From Reticulitermes speratus (Eukaryota; Arthropoda; Insecta; Blattodea; Rhinotermitidae): DNA of 64,000 nucleotides. Shown here piece by piece: positions 1-11,465 of this stretch (positions are counted from its first letter, which is position 1; every line of letters starts with the position of its first letter). The stretch is taken from positions 17,212,521-17,276,520 of the forward strand of contig JAJKFL010000042.1 in the NCBI GenBank assembly GCA_021186555.1. The letters are read 5' to 3'. The notes under the pieces were generated by a model. That model searched no databases and was not told the origin of the DNA. It worked only from the letters and a program-made list of their open reading frames with translations. The position numbers and the translations under genes were made by a program.

Positions 1-1008
1 GAAAACGTATTCGAAAAAACTGACATTTTATCTGTCTGGCTTCGAAACCTAGATATTGTGCACGCATTATTCCTATACCATTGGACCCCTCACTAAACGG
101 AGGTCAGACAGCATTGTGACTGGCTGAAGAAATATGTTGTACGGAGTTGCTTGAATGATTCTTGGGTTATTTAAAACGCTGATAAATGTTTATAAGTTAT
201 TGTCGGTGAATGTTGTGAGTAGGTAAGGATTTGAGATTAAGAGATTATGGTCTGTTTCGAAGCACAGCATTTGCTGGGGTGTCTGAGGAGAGCCACTAGG
301 AATCATGTTTTATCCGGAACCCGGCCAAACTTCGAACCTGGTACGTCATAATAAAATTCTAGAGCCATCTGGGGTTCTGTACGAGTTTGAGAACATTACG
401 TGAAATGTAACCGAGAGTCATATTTCGTGTGGAACTGTTAAGGGAGTGTATTTTATTTCGTCGTGCATGTTTCTGAGTTGTCTTCTATGACCACTGTAAA
501 CATCGGAAGCTGTACTCTCAAAATTAATCTTATTTCTCTTGTGACTCAGTTTCAGAAGCTCACTGACAGGACTTTACAGGCTACAAATACGAGTATAGTC
601 GTCGTTCACTGCAGCATGTAGCAGGAAGTTTTCAATCAGAGTCAAATTCTTAACGTCATTAATTTCAATATGTACCTCGAGCCAAGGCTTCCAATTTTGT
701 TAAAAATTTAATTTTGCTCCGAAAAAAATTGAATTACGACGGTGGTTCAGGGACTGGGTGACTCCGTTTTCCCTCAGTCATTGCAGTCTACATGTCCGAG
801 TGTCAGGTACTGTTCACAGTCGAAAGGAAGGTACGTTTGAATTGGATTTGTTTGATAGTGTGATTCCACTATCCTGCTATTAACGTTAATGGCAGTATTG
901 TGGATAGACCGGAAGGGAACATAGTCTGAAATTAGCATTTGAGCAGTGGCGGCTCCTTCCTTATTATTGCATGTGGGGATATCGGAACTGTTCATTAGGA
1001 TGCCCGCA
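1..1008. other. unassigned DNA
   Basis: No repeat family seen elsewhere in the window, no tandem structure and only very short open frames. I see nothing I can name. Confidence 0.5.
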
Positions 1009-1393
1009 AGTTGTCAGACACTTTCGAAAATAGATCATAAATACCTTGAAAGTTTTGAAATACATTCCTGGAGAAGGATGGAGAATAATAGTTTGACCGA
1101 TCATGTGAAAAATGAAGAAGTACTGCGTAGAGTCAAGTAACAAAGGAACATCCTACGTACAATAAAACGAAGGAGGCCTAATTGAATTGGTCACATTTTG
1201 CGTATGAATTGTCTTCTAAACCGCGTTACTGAAGGAAAGAGGGACGGGATGAGGAGACGAGGAAGAAGATGTAAGCAGCTGCTGGAAGACAAGGAAAAAA
1301 AAAAGGATAATTGGATTTGAAAGAGGAAGCACCATATTACACTGGAGAACTTTCTTTGGAAGAGGCTATGGACCTGTCGCAAGACAGACAACG
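1009..1393 (+). mobile_element. LINE family X, 3' end (RTE-like), decayed
   Basis: Conceptual translation reads SKIDHKYLESFE, then NEEVLRRVK, a stop at 1138-1140, RNILRTIKRR, NWIGHILRMNCLLNRV and later LWKRLWTC. These match the order of blocks at the C terminus of insect RTE/BovB-like reverse transcriptases, known from memory. A second in-frame stop (TGA) follows the DNWI block near 1318. No catalytic YADD box is present because only the region downstream of the RT fingers/palm survives. The same blocks recur on the minus strand at 43255-43990 and 20915-21030. It ends in a tetranucleotide microsatellite, as RTE elements commonly do. Clade assignment is tentative. Confidence 0.75.
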
Positions 1394-1452
1394 TAATGAA
1401 TGAATGAATGAGTTAATTAATTAATTAATTAATTAATGAGCGAATGAATGAA
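1394..1452 (+). repeat. tetranucleotide tail (AATG)n/(TTAA)n of LINE X
   Basis: AATG repeats, then TTAA repeats, then AATG again, directly after the LINE X 3' end. An (ATTC)n run, the same motif in reverse, borders the minus-strand LINE X copy near 20917-20930, which supports it being the family's own tail. Confidence 0.75.
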
Positions 1453-3482
1453 GTTGTCAGATAAACCCGCGCTTAAAGTTGGTTGCTTTGGGTCAACTTG
1501 TATTCTTGGTACGAGATTGTCACAGGGTTGGCTGATGCTGTGTATATGTGAAAGTATAGAAAGATGATGACAGAAAGGACCTCAGCCTGTTGCAAGGTGC
1601 TGTTCGTTGGGTTACTTAAGGCCTTGTTTGAACAGCCGAGTTAATGGCCTATTGTATAGCATCTCATGAGGTAGGAGGATACTAAATACCGAGTAGGCAG
1701 TATTTGAATGTTCTTTGGAACGTAAGGGAAATGAGGAATAACTTTGGTCACGGTAGCTGGTAGTTCGGTCAAGATCTGAACCGGGTTTCTCCTTAATACT
1801 GTTCTAGAGCGTACTGTCGTTAGAGAGAGGGGATGGTATGCCTTCTGACAAAAATGTACGTAGTCTGATACCTTGAACAGAACCTGAGAGTGTAGACATA
1901 CATTTCTGTAGCATACTGACTGACGACTGATTTCTTCGTAGGGAGTCCGAGCATGCTCTGCATTTTAGCCATTCATCTGATTTATTGAACCAGATTTTCT
2001 TTAGCTTTTGTACAAAAGCCCACCACTGGACTTTATCGTAAGCTAAGAATGATTCAATTCATAACTGCAACAGACGACAAGGTGACAGGACATTGATTAA
2101 CGAAAGTGCACGATATGTTGGGTGTTATAAGTCCGTGAGTGGTGAGTTGTTGTTGTTGGTGGTGAAGGTAGTAGTAGTATTTATATTGGTAGTGCCAGTG
2201 GTAAATGTTTTTCACCTGTTGTTCTATTTCGCCCTTAAACCTTATCTCAGTTGTGTTACTAATTATGGACCAATCAAGATCAAAGTTGAAATACTGCATA
2301 TGAAGACAGTACTGAAGTACCTTTAACAGCCGAAAACCAAAACTTGAAGGACATCATCCGATCACATTCCTATTCAGTCAGGGAGGAAGAAGATGTATAG
2401 GTCCACCCCCTTCGCAACCCCTTCATAAAATCGAATTAGTTTAGTAGAATAAGCGTTTTGTTTGAAATCAGACGGACTTCTCTTAAAGTGCAAATGTTAA
2501 AACTAAATAAAAGAATATGCCATTTACAAAAGGGGTTGTCGATTGTTTTATTTAACCACAAGTCTGTGTCCTTTCGACAGTCGTTAATAAATGTAGCAGT
2601 TAATATTCGCGGACCACTGGCCACAAGTTGAACAACCCCTATGTAATCGATGAGTCGCCGCTGATAATTAATAATCAGTTTTTAAAATAAATGATCCCTT
2701 GTTCCTGTCAGACATATCTGGACTTGCATTTCGCAGTCAATTGTCCGTGGACCGCCACTGCTGCAGCGCACTGTCCTCATGATCCTGTCGCACACATGCT
2801 GGTGTCTGTCTGCTTCGCAATTAATTGCCACTCTATAGTACACAGAGGTGATTATTTGATTATATTGGATCACTCTAAATTCATGATAACCGTTGGCATG
2901 AGCTCGGTGAGTGTGGAGTGTTACATACGCATTTCGAGAACTCGGCGCTTCTATGCTCTTCTAATATGAAGCACCGGTTAAATGTAGGAATTGCCTGATG
3001 ATTAAGTGTTGAAATCCAATTAAGCAACATACCACCATTTACCGCTGTATATTCACCAAACCACCAAGCAAGCTTATACACGTAATAGGCAGGCAGGTCT
3101 TTAAAGGTTTTCAGAGATTTTGAAGAGGAGCTGTGTGGCCTTTCTTAAATAATAGCGCATCTAAGAAATTTCATGAATCAGTGTTGGAGTAATGCCACGC
3201 TGTACACTCAAACTAGACTTCAGTCTCTGATAATTGGCTTTTGCAGCAGTCTTAACGTTCCGGGGTGAATTGGGACTCAGTATGCGGGATATGTTGTTGA
3301 TTTTGAACATTAACAAGCTATCACAGACAGTTTCAAATGCAGACGTTACTCACCGCTACACGGAATGTGGACCACACTCATGTTTTGTATGTTTTATTTC
3401 GCGAGTATCTAGTATTATTAATTGTAAACACAAAGGAAAAACACCAGAAAATGTCCTTTGTATTCTTTATATTCTTCCTACA
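1453..3482. other. unassigned DNA
   Basis: Two kilobases with only short, overlapping open frames on both strands and no repeat shared with the rest of the window. A GT/TGG-rich patch lies near 2140-2180. Nothing recognised. Confidence 0.45.
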
Positions 3483-4150
3483 TCCAGTGCATACTACATG
3501 CCTCACCCACCTCATCTTCCATAGGTCGATCTTTCTAATTACGTATGGTAAAGAGAGTAGCCCAGTGGCCGTGCGGTCTAAGGCGTGGGTCTGCGGCCGC
3601 TCGCCTGCTGGTATTACGGGTTCGAATCACACCGGGGGTATGGATGTCTGTCTCTTGTGAGTGTTGTGTGTTGTCAGGTAGAGGTCTCTGCGACGAGCTG
3701 GTCCCTCGTCCAGAGGAGTCCTACCGAGTGTGGTGTGTCTGAGTGTGATCGTGAAGCCTCGAAAACTGAGGCGGCCTATGCCCCCAAGGGGCTGTCGAGC
3801 CATTAAAAAAAAAAAAGAGAGTAGCTTGTAATTATACTATTTTTTTCCACCGTCCTATCACTTCCTGTCCCTTAGATCCAAATATTATCATCAGCAACGC
3901 ACTTCCCAAACACACTTTCTGTAATACGAGTAGTGCTTCAGAATGAGGGACCAAGTTTCGCATCGATACAAAACAGTAGGTAAATTATAGTTTCTCGTGT
4001 AGTTTATAATTAACGTTTTTAGGTAAGAGACAAAAGAGAAGAAATTTTGAACTTGACTATAGCAAACATTCCTCTGATTTAATCTCCTCTTGATATTTTC
4101 TTGAACTAATTTTTTCATTACTATCGCTCCCAAATATTTGTATTGTGTCA
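3483..4150 (-). mobile_element. LINE family Y fragment interrupted by a SINE
   Basis: On the minus strand 3891-4151 reads YKYLGAIV, then CYSQVQNFFS and VLYRCETWSLILK, matching the blocks YFKYLGTTL, CYHSVQDLLS and VLYGCETWSLTLR of the better copy at 24533-25069. The downstream block (KMRW...RHV, consensus [10 protein letters not shown]) lies at about 3495-3520, on the other side of the SINE at 3561-3813. The peptide between the two parts is partly missing, so the element had decayed or was deleted as well as split. Homology may extend somewhat beyond 4150 but I cannot follow it. Confidence 0.7.
3561..3813 (+). mobile_element. SINE family A (tRNA-Leu-like), full length
   Basis: The head GTGGCCGTGCGGTCTAAGG resembles the A-box arm of tRNA-Leu, and GGTTCGAATC is the B box. 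A 170-bp body and a poly(A) tail follow. It is flanked by an 11-bp perfect target duplication, AAAGAGAGTAG, at 3550-3560 and 3814-3824, so both ends are exact. It was inserted into LINE Y. Three other copies (9552, 16583, 31556) share the whole body. It is mobilised by LINE machinery and has no coding capacity. Confidence 0.9.
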
Positions 4151-5117
4151 CATTTTGGTATCGTTATATTTTGACATTGTCCCGAATTCTGACGAGACAT
4201 AAACTCGTAGGACTACATTCATTTTTCTGCTCTCACTTGTAGACGAATCCCCTATCGTCATCTAACAGAGCTACTGTTCTTTTCTTCGTGATGCATATCC
4301 TTGTGTCTTCTTCCAGTAAGACTATAAGAGGGAGGAGGAGATTAAGGTATCTTGTCAGATCGTAATGTCAGGACAGGAAGAGTCCGCCCGCATTACGTCT
4401 CTCCTTCAATATAGTGAACCTCTTGCCAGGCGCTCCCAAATCTGCAGCGGTCGCACGCATTACAGCTACAGTCGCATGTGCCTTTAATTGCTTATTGCAC
4501 AGAAAGAATTGTGCCAGCCGCTGTTCGTATCTGAAAGGGTCAGGAGTGACCAGTAACAACAGAAGCTGTGTTTAGGACAGTGAGCTCCACATCAATATTT
4601 GGACGCAAAGAAATGGACACAAATTGTACACGAGACCTCGCAGGGCCTACTGTTGTCTTATTCTTGATACAGTGATTCAGTTCAAAAATATAATCTGTGC
4701 ATATCATGGAGACGGTCTAAGCTCTTACGAATAGTTACGTTTCTGGAGATACTCGTAAATTGAACCGCTGTTCCCCATAACCACAGTGTTGTAATTTGGG
4801 TTATGTTCCCGAACGACGAAAAAAAATTACCGAAAAAGTGAAAATCAACAGTTGTATTGTCCGCAAGGTATCTGCGTCTTGTACAGGAGATCGAAACATG
4901 CTGGATAGCTGTATATGCTATAAAATACAAAAAAAATCACAGAAATGCGTCCTGCAAACAACAGAGGGAAGATTTCGATGAGCGACGTCGCGTTTGGATG
5001 ACGAGCCAAACGGAGGTGTTGCTTCTTATTATGAATGTCTTTGTGGGCGAATTGTCGTTGTGCAAATCTTCGTAAATGGAGCATTGGCTCTACATAGGTG
5101 TTAAAAATTTATCTAAC
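4151..5117. other. unassigned DNA
   Basis: No recognisable element. The part next to 4150 could be very old LINE Y sequence, but I could not match it to the other copies. Confidence 0.4.
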
Positions 5118-5352
5118 TTAACCTTCTAAACCCTAATGGCTACTGGATGCATCAACAGTTTTAACATTCAAAAATTCTACATTCTGCCCACACTGTATTT
5201 ATGTGTATTGTATTTATATTACAACAAACAGCGACTTTTGCCTTATATAACATAAATTGATTTGTTTTTTAACCGAGATGAAAAGTGTTTACTGCGCGGT
5301 ACGAACTGAGTCTTTAAATGGAACAGTTTACGCTTTGTCTTTAAAGGGTTAA
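5118..5352 (-). mobile_element. TTAA-flanked MITE (piggyBac-like), copy 1
   Basis: The 235-bp unit is bounded by TTAA on both sides (5118-5121, 5349-5352), with inverted ends reading TTAACCTTCTAAACCC and, reversed, TTAACCCTTTAAAGAC. The TTAA target and CCC-starting ends are the hallmark of piggyBac-superfamily elements. There is no transposase, so it is non-autonomous. Related copies lie at 26972-27206, 28891-29124 and 51965-52202. Orientation is set relative to the 28891 copy. Confidence 0.8.
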
Positions 5353-5772
5353 GTGCACAGTTTATTAACTGCTGGAAACAGGAAGAGAACGCATGTTTGT
5401 GTAGAAAAATCTCATGGAAATAAACTTTCGTGAGACAGCAGTATTAAATTGATCAGAGAGTTATAGGGGCATAAGTTATGGGGAGGCACTTAGCTGGGTT
5501 TTTAACTGGCTCATAGGGTTTCAAATGGCGGGTTTATTGTGGTTACAAAGACAAGCATTCGGGTCCCGAAACAGCACGACAATTTCGCGGAATAACTCAT
5601 TGCCTCAGGTCTGTAACGTATTCGAATAGTGCCTTTAGATAGGGAAGGAAGTGACGCCTCCCTCCGTATAGGGCCTGCATACAGTCTGTCCTTTTCGTAT
5701 TTATTAAATCTTGTTTACATAGCTTCTGCAGTTGATAGGCGTCACAAAATAATCTAAGAATAAACAAGTGTT
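5353..5772. other. unassigned DNA
   Basis: Nothing recognised between the MITE and the LINE Y fragment. Confidence 0.4.
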
Positions 5773-6085
5773 TGGCTTTAGGGGTTTACGGGCATATGGA
5801 AGGCTTGGGGGAGAAGAGATATGCACACAGGTTTTTGGTAGGGAAATCTGAAGGAAAGAGACTGCTTGGAAGACCTATATGTAGACGGCAAGGCAATATT
5901 AAAATGGATTATAAAGAAATAGCTTACAGTGGTGTAGGCTGGATTGATCTGGTTCAGGATAGAGGCTAGTATCGGGCTCTTGTGAACACGGTAATGAACC
6001 ATCGGTTTCTGTAACAAGGCGGGACGTTTTTGACTAGTTGACGAGACATTAGCGTCTAACCCTGCTCCATGGAATTGGTTAGTTG
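5773..6085 (+). mobile_element. LINE family Y, 3' end
   Basis: Reads GHMEGLGEKRYAHRFLVGKSEG, KRLLGRP, NIKMD and GWIDLVQDRG before a stop; the next blocks, YRALVNTVMN, are as in the 24.4-kb copy. The non-coding 3' end CTCCATGGAATTGG then TTAGTT matches that copy's terminus. Only the last ~70 codons and the 3' UTR remain. One in-frame stop splits the conserved QDRxRWRALV motif. Confidence 0.8.
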
Positions 6086-6407
6086 TGGGGTTTTACGGCG
6101 TTCCTACGCTCCGAAATTTCTGAATGAAGAAGCACCAATTTTTTCCACAACGTTGGTACTCTGTACTATTCCGATATGTGATGAGTACAGTAGACAAACT
6201 CGATCTTAGTTTACGCCCGTTACATAAGTGACTAAATAAGAACGTTGCAGGAGGCGGTCGTAATATATTGTACGATTTCGGGATTCGCCTGAAAAGAGTG
6301 AGGGAAAGGCACTCACACCTCTGTACAACGGATAGCCCGGTCGAGGTTTGAACCAACATCTGAATGAAATTTAGATCTGATCGGTACACCAACATACTTT
6401 TTGAGGC

Positions 6408-6680
6408 CGTGCCATGGCTCAGGCGGTTAGTCGCCGGCCTCTGACCGCGGAGGCCCGGGTTCGATCCCGGGTCGGTCCATGTGGAATTTGTGGTGGACAA
6501 AGTGGCACTGGGACAGGTTTTCCCCCGAGTACTTCGGTTTTCCCTGTCAGTTTCATTCCACCGGTGCTTCATTACACGGAAAAGCAGAAAAAACTAATCA
6601 TCTTCATCACAGGGTTGCACAATAAGCCTTCAAGGCTGCGGTGCGTCCGTAGCATCTGCTGCGGGGCTTTCAATAAAAAG
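6408..6680 (+). mobile_element. SINE family B, near full length
   Basis: The tRNA-derived head contains CATGGCTCAGGCGGTTAG and a clean B box GGGTTCGATCCC. The body carries GTGGACAAAGTGGCACTGGG and the 3' block GCATCTGCTGCGGGGC, then an A-rich end. A possible imperfect target duplication (ACTTTTTGAG upstream, ACTTTGAG near 6701) is too short to be sure. The 320 bases before it (6086-6407) hold nothing I recognise. Confidence 0.85.
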
Positions 6681-6690
6681 AACCTATTTT

Positions 6691-8152
6691 TTTTATCACA
6701 CTTTGAGAAATAACAGACCTTAGTACAGTGCTAACTTGAAGAAAATATACATAATACGGTAGATATTTTTATATATTCCTTGTCTGCATATGTATGTATC
6801 TAGAAACACATTCATGTCTGCGTGTAAAGTGGCAGTCAATGGCTAATTTGGGTTGAAATTATATTATATTTTGTGGTTTTATTGTGCTGAGAATCGCCAG
6901 TAATTAGAAATTCATCCCCGTATCTGTTATGCCCACAGAGTTGCGCTTTCACGCATTATTTCTAAAACGTGATGGAGATTATTGGATATTACACTAACGA
7001 GTACGGCGTTCGGCTCTGTGTTGCTGTACAAAATATGTTTAATATCCTCTTTTAGGTTATACAAGTGTTGCGTTTGAAACTCTCCATTGTCTGAGGTATA
7101 TTTGATATCGCGACGTTTCGGGAGTTGATTACACTTTTGTATTCACTTTGGTTATTTCAATATTGACTTTTTCATTATTTTCTATTTTGAGATTAAAGGT
7201 GACGGTTGGGGTCGAACCCTGATTGATGAATCAGCCTCTTTTCCCAGACGTTTAGAGAATAAGCCTTTTGTTGTTCTTGCATTCTGCTGTCTGCAAAAGC
7301 ATTTGTGAGGATTAATTTAAAGAAGCTGAGAATGTCGTCACTTTGGTCCTTGTTTAATGGTCTGTTGGCAGGGATTCGGCTGTCCTTTAATTTGGAACGT
7401 AGTATCTTGCCAGATTGCCAGTTCAACAGCGAAAGGACTTAAACCGATCGGATAATCCGGCATTGGTACTGAGCATGCAACTGTCGACGTGCCGTAATAA
7501 TGTGCTCACTGCTGGAGTCGGCAATGACCAAAATTAAATTCCTGCGCACACCGATTTCGCTTGTGTTTTATTTCTTTGGCAATTCACCACTACAGTATCG
7601 CCTTCATGGAGAATTCTCGGGATGTAATGAGGTAAATAAGTGAAAAACCTCGCACAGTCGGTGTAACTGTATGTCAAAGTGAGCGAAGGGACGTGTCTGC
7701 CTGCGAAATTCGGGGCAGTTCACCACAACCACCATCACCATCGTCGTCATGGATCAGGAGGCTGTTATTGATCAAGTGTGAAAATACCATGGTGGTCAAG
7801 TAATAATACCCGTTGAAAATTCAACGGACGGTTTTGACAAATCCCACCGCCAGCTACGGTTTCCACAGGTAACCCTCACATTTATCCACCCTTGTACAGT
7901 ATTGCTCTCGAGGGACACAGACACCACGATTGTACGCTTTGACTGCTGTTAACATTCAAGCATGAAGAATGTGTATTTCCTCTTATCGCAAGTATCGTTT
8001 TTGCCTCCACTATAAGGAGCAGAACATAATGTGGAAAGCTGGAGCTTCTGCCTGATCGATGTTGGCGCTCTGTGTATGTTCTTTTAACCTCGGTTTAATC
8101 GATGTTGGCACTGTGAGAGTTAATGTTCAGGCTAAGAAGCATTACCTTCACC
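6691..8152. other. unassigned DNA
   Basis: No element recognised. There is a short CAC/CAT-rich patch near 7720-7750 and otherwise unremarkable sequence with short frames only. Confidence 0.45.
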
Positions 8153-8167
8153 ATAGCCTACTGTTGG

Positions 8168-8446
8168 GCCGTGCCATGGCTCAGGTGATTAGTCGCCGGC
8201 CTCTCATCGTGGAGGCCCGGGTTCGATCCCGGATCAATCCTTGTGGGATTTGTGGTGGACAAAATGGCACTGGGACAGGTTTTTCCCCGAGTACTTCGGT
8301 TTTTCACTGTCAATTTCATTCCACCGGTGCTCCATTACTTGGAAAAACTAAATAAAAACTGATCATCTTCATCACAGGGTTGCACAATAAGCCTCTAGAC
8401 TGGGGTGCGTCTGTAGCATTTGCTGCGGGGCCCTTCATCACAAAAA
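8168..8446 (+). mobile_element. SINE family B, full length with target duplication
   Basis: It has the family B head, B box GGGTTCGATCCC, body and A-rich tail. The flanks ATAGCCTACTGTTGG (8153-8167) and ATAGCGTAATGTTGG (8447-8461) are a 15-bp target duplication with two differences, which fixes both ends. Confidence 0.9.
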
Positions 8447-8465
8447 ATAGCGTAATGTTGGTGTG

Positions 8466-8709
8466 TTTTATAGACGTAAGTAAATTTAGGCTGTATCTTA
8501 ACGTCGTGGTTTTGGATATTCTTCTGTTTTATAGGCGTAAGTAAATTTAGGCTGTATCTTAACGTCGTGGTTTTGGATATTCTTCTGTTTTATAGGCGTA
8601 AGTAAATTTAGGCTGTATCGTAACGTCGTTGTTTTGGATATTCTTCTGTTTTATAGGCGTAAGTAAATTTAGGCTGTATCTTAACGTCGTGGTTTTGGAT
8701 ATTCTTCTG
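8466..8709. repeat. minisatellite, 4 x 61 bp
   Basis: Units start at 8466, 8527, 8588 and 8649, each beginning TTTTATAG(A/G)CGTAAG and ending ATATTCTTCTG. Only a few single-base differences separate units. It begins five bases after the 3' target duplication of the preceding SINE. Confidence 0.95.
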
Positions 8710-9228
8710 TTTTCTTTCTCTATTCACTGAGAAATTCAAAGGCAGTTGAGTGTAAGTCTTTTTACACTGGTTTAATACGATCCCACACAAAAGTACTGTG
8801 AAAATGATGCCCCTTCCCACCGGGAAGAGAATTCCCATCAGTTAGTCTACAGCCCGTAGCTTGACTGAAGTATTAGGGATCAGTATAAGTGTAAATAAGT
8901 TGTTAATATCTTCCTGTTCGCATTCAACAGTGTTCTGCTATGTAGTCTATCAGTGACATGTAACAGTTTTATATTATGCAGACAGCACTGTGTGCTGAGA
9001 CGCCAGGCATTGTATCACTTTCACACCCGATTGAAGCCGGAGTAAATCAGAAGCACAGATGTTTTACATTCGTATCCTGCCGTTTGATCGATTCTGTGTT
9101 CTGTGCAGAATGCAGTGTACCTTTGCATCTCTTCCAAGTGTTACGAATAACACAGCAGCCAGTATGCGCTCTGTGCTTCAGTATGTATTCAGTTGTTGAA
9201 TGGAAGTACTTACTGTGCTGCATAGCGA
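8710..9228. other. unassigned DNA
   Basis: Nothing recognised; an 86-codon plus-strand frame (8976-9236) has no family signature. Confidence 0.4.
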
Positions 9229-9290
9229 TAGGGTAGTTCAGTCGGTACAGTGACTAGGCTACGGCCTGGGCGACCGAAGTCTTTTGGCTA
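9229..9290 (+). mobile_element. SINE family D, head fragment
   Basis: GGGTAGTTCAGTCGGTACAG then GACTAGGCTACGGCCTGG matches the tRNA-like head of the full copy at 35670. The body does not follow, so this is a 5' fragment. Confidence 0.55.
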
Positions 9291-9551
9291 CTTGGACATC
9301 TTGGAAATCCTAAGTCTAGGGCCGTGCAAAGTCAAGCATGCATCCTTCATCCTGTCTCAGCTGGGATGTTATGTTTGGTCAGCTAGTGTTTGAATTTCAC
9401 TGTTAAGGGTAAAATTGACAGGAGTATACTAAGTTCAGAATAATTTATTAGCGGCACATCTACATTCTCCTGTATAGCTTTACATGAGAAAGTTTACTTA
9501 CGCAGGAATAAGTAAGATACAGTATGTGAGTTTCTTTATTATTATTAGGAA

Positions 9552-9812
9552 TTTTTTTTCTATGGCTCGACAGCCCTTAGGGGGCCTAGGCCTCGTCATT
9601 TTACGACGCTTCACGATCACACTGATAGACACACCACGTTCGGTAGGACTCCTCTGGACGAGGGACCAGCTCGTCGCAGAGACCTCTACCTGACAACACA
9701 CAACACTCACAAGAGACAGACATCTATGCCCCCGGTGGGATTCGAACCCACGATCCTAGTAATCGAGCGGCCGCAGACCCACGCCTTAGACCGCACGCCC
9801 ACTGGGATCGGC
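9552..9812 (-). mobile_element. SINE family A, full length
   Basis: This is the reverse complement of the 3561 copy: the poly(T) side is at 9552 and the B box (minus strand GGGTTCGAATCCCACC) is near 9730-9755. A 9-bp target duplication TATTAGGAA lies at 9543-9551 and 9813-9821. Confidence 0.9.
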
Positions 9813-10072
9813 TATTAGGAAATTAAAGAGCACATTGCGAGACATTTAATGTCGTGTAAGTAATTATAATTTACTGAGGAAATGAACGAGAACAACTGAG
9901 ATCTGATCGGAAAATGGGGAGATCAGTAAGAATATCTTTAACTGTATATCGAAACATTTTACATTGACATGTGACCTGTGTATGTGTTTTTGGTAAATGC
10001 AGGCGAGTATAAAAAGTCGTGTAACCTAAACCAAAGTTAGTAGTGCACATATTTAGTATTGTGTTGACACAG

Positions 10073-10295
10073 TTTTTTTTTTTTTTTTTTTTTTTTTTTC
10101 CCCAAGGGCCCTGCAGCAGATGCTACGGACGCACCGCAGCCTTAGGGCTTATTGTGGAACCCTGTGATGAAGATGATTAATTTTTTAGTTTTTCCTTGTA
10201 ATGGAGCACCGGTGGAATGAAATTAACAGGGGAAAACCTGTCCCAGTGCCACTTTGTCCACCACAAATCCCACATGGACTGACCCGGGATCGAAA
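10073..10295 (-). mobile_element. SINE family B, 5'-truncated
   Basis: A poly(T) run of roughly 27, then the 3' block and body of family B on the minus strand, stopping inside the B box (ACCCGGGATCGAA on plus). Flanks TGTTGACACAG (10062-10072) and TGTTGACAGAG (10296-10306) are an 11-bp target duplication with one difference. The truncation therefore happened at insertion, not by later loss. Confidence 0.88.
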
Positions 10296-10306
10296 TGTTG
10301 ACAGAG

Positions 10307-11346
10307 TTGTTTTTTTACCGTTACCTTTTTAGGCCTGTCATGTCTGTCTGTCGTGCGATTCCAACCGGAAGAATTTACGTGGTATTTAATGTGTGGGATT
10401 TTTACGCAAATTTGTCGACACATTCAGATTTTGGTTGAAGTCGGACAAAAATAACAGACATGTCACTTTAATACCTACATGCGTTTATGATAGAATATCT
10501 CGAAGTAAATGGGCTTTATAATTGAGACATATTGTGTTCTCTTGAGGTAAAAGGTGAGGTCGATGAAAAAGTTCATGATCTATATTTAACAGTCGATCAT
10601 GATCAATTGTAAACCTTTGCGTTTACGAGGTAAGGGATGTAAACAGTTGAAAGGCACATTTAGTGTGCTCACACCTTTGGTAGTTTTCCTCAAAATAGTC
10701 ACGAATTTAAAGTCTAGGGACATTTCGTAACTTGTTCTAACTGAAATTGTTCAAACGTACTGCTGTTTTTGACATAGGCTACAGCCATTTCTGGAGGGGA
10801 AGTTGAAGGCCTGAATTCCCTTTTAGTAGTCTAACGAAGCACAGTTTACTTAACCACTAGTATTTCGTACACGAAGCAATTAATTTTGGGGAGGTATAAA
10901 TTTAACATCCCGAGTGCGCATACACGTTGGCCGACACTAGTAACTCTGTACAGTGCACTGATTAAATCGTACCGGGGCAATGTGGTGAATATAATATTGG
11001 CTGATTGTACGTTATAAAATTCAGTCAGATGTTACATCCAATTTTATATGACTGATTCTTCTCTTATTTGTGGCCGGTGAGGGTTTTTTTTCTTTTAAAA
11101 TAAGCCTATGTCTGTGTATTTCAACTAATGGTTGATGTTCTTCTGAAAACGTAATCATGTGATAAAATTAGCACGCGATTTGTCTTGAAATAAACGTAAA
11201 ATTGATGCTAGTAGCTAAACAGGGCCTTACCACGCCCATGTATTCGTGTTGTACATGTAGGTCTACCAGCTTAACATTTATTTTCCCTTTATACCGTATT
11301 TGTGTGGTAGAAATGGTTTGTACTTGTTCTGTCGTATGCACTAAAG
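10307..11346. other. unassigned DNA
   Basis: No recognised element. Confidence 0.4.
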
Positions 11347-11349
11347 ATG

Positions 11350-11465
11350 AAAGGAGTAGGTTCATCTGAAACGTCAGTAGGTATCTACAAGACTATACGG
11401 CGCCACGTCCCAGAAGACGGTTATCTTTGTAGTCGTCGCAGCGAGAACGTCACATCTCACTTGTA
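11350..11465 (+). repeat. fragment of a dispersed insect repeat ('ETSV.IY..RRH.PED')
   Basis: Translates as SSETSVGIYKTIRRHVPEDGYL then RRSENVTSHL. The same peptide spacing appears at 13794-13850 (FETSVTRIYPAAYRHTPQ). I recall this signature from translated repeats in insect genomes but do not know its class. Confidence 0.4.

Noticed and set aside
3561-3640. tRNA genes (many good A/B boxes here and in other copies)
   Set aside because: Each is the head of a SINE with a long tail and target duplications; no cloverleaf with a proper acceptor stem closes.
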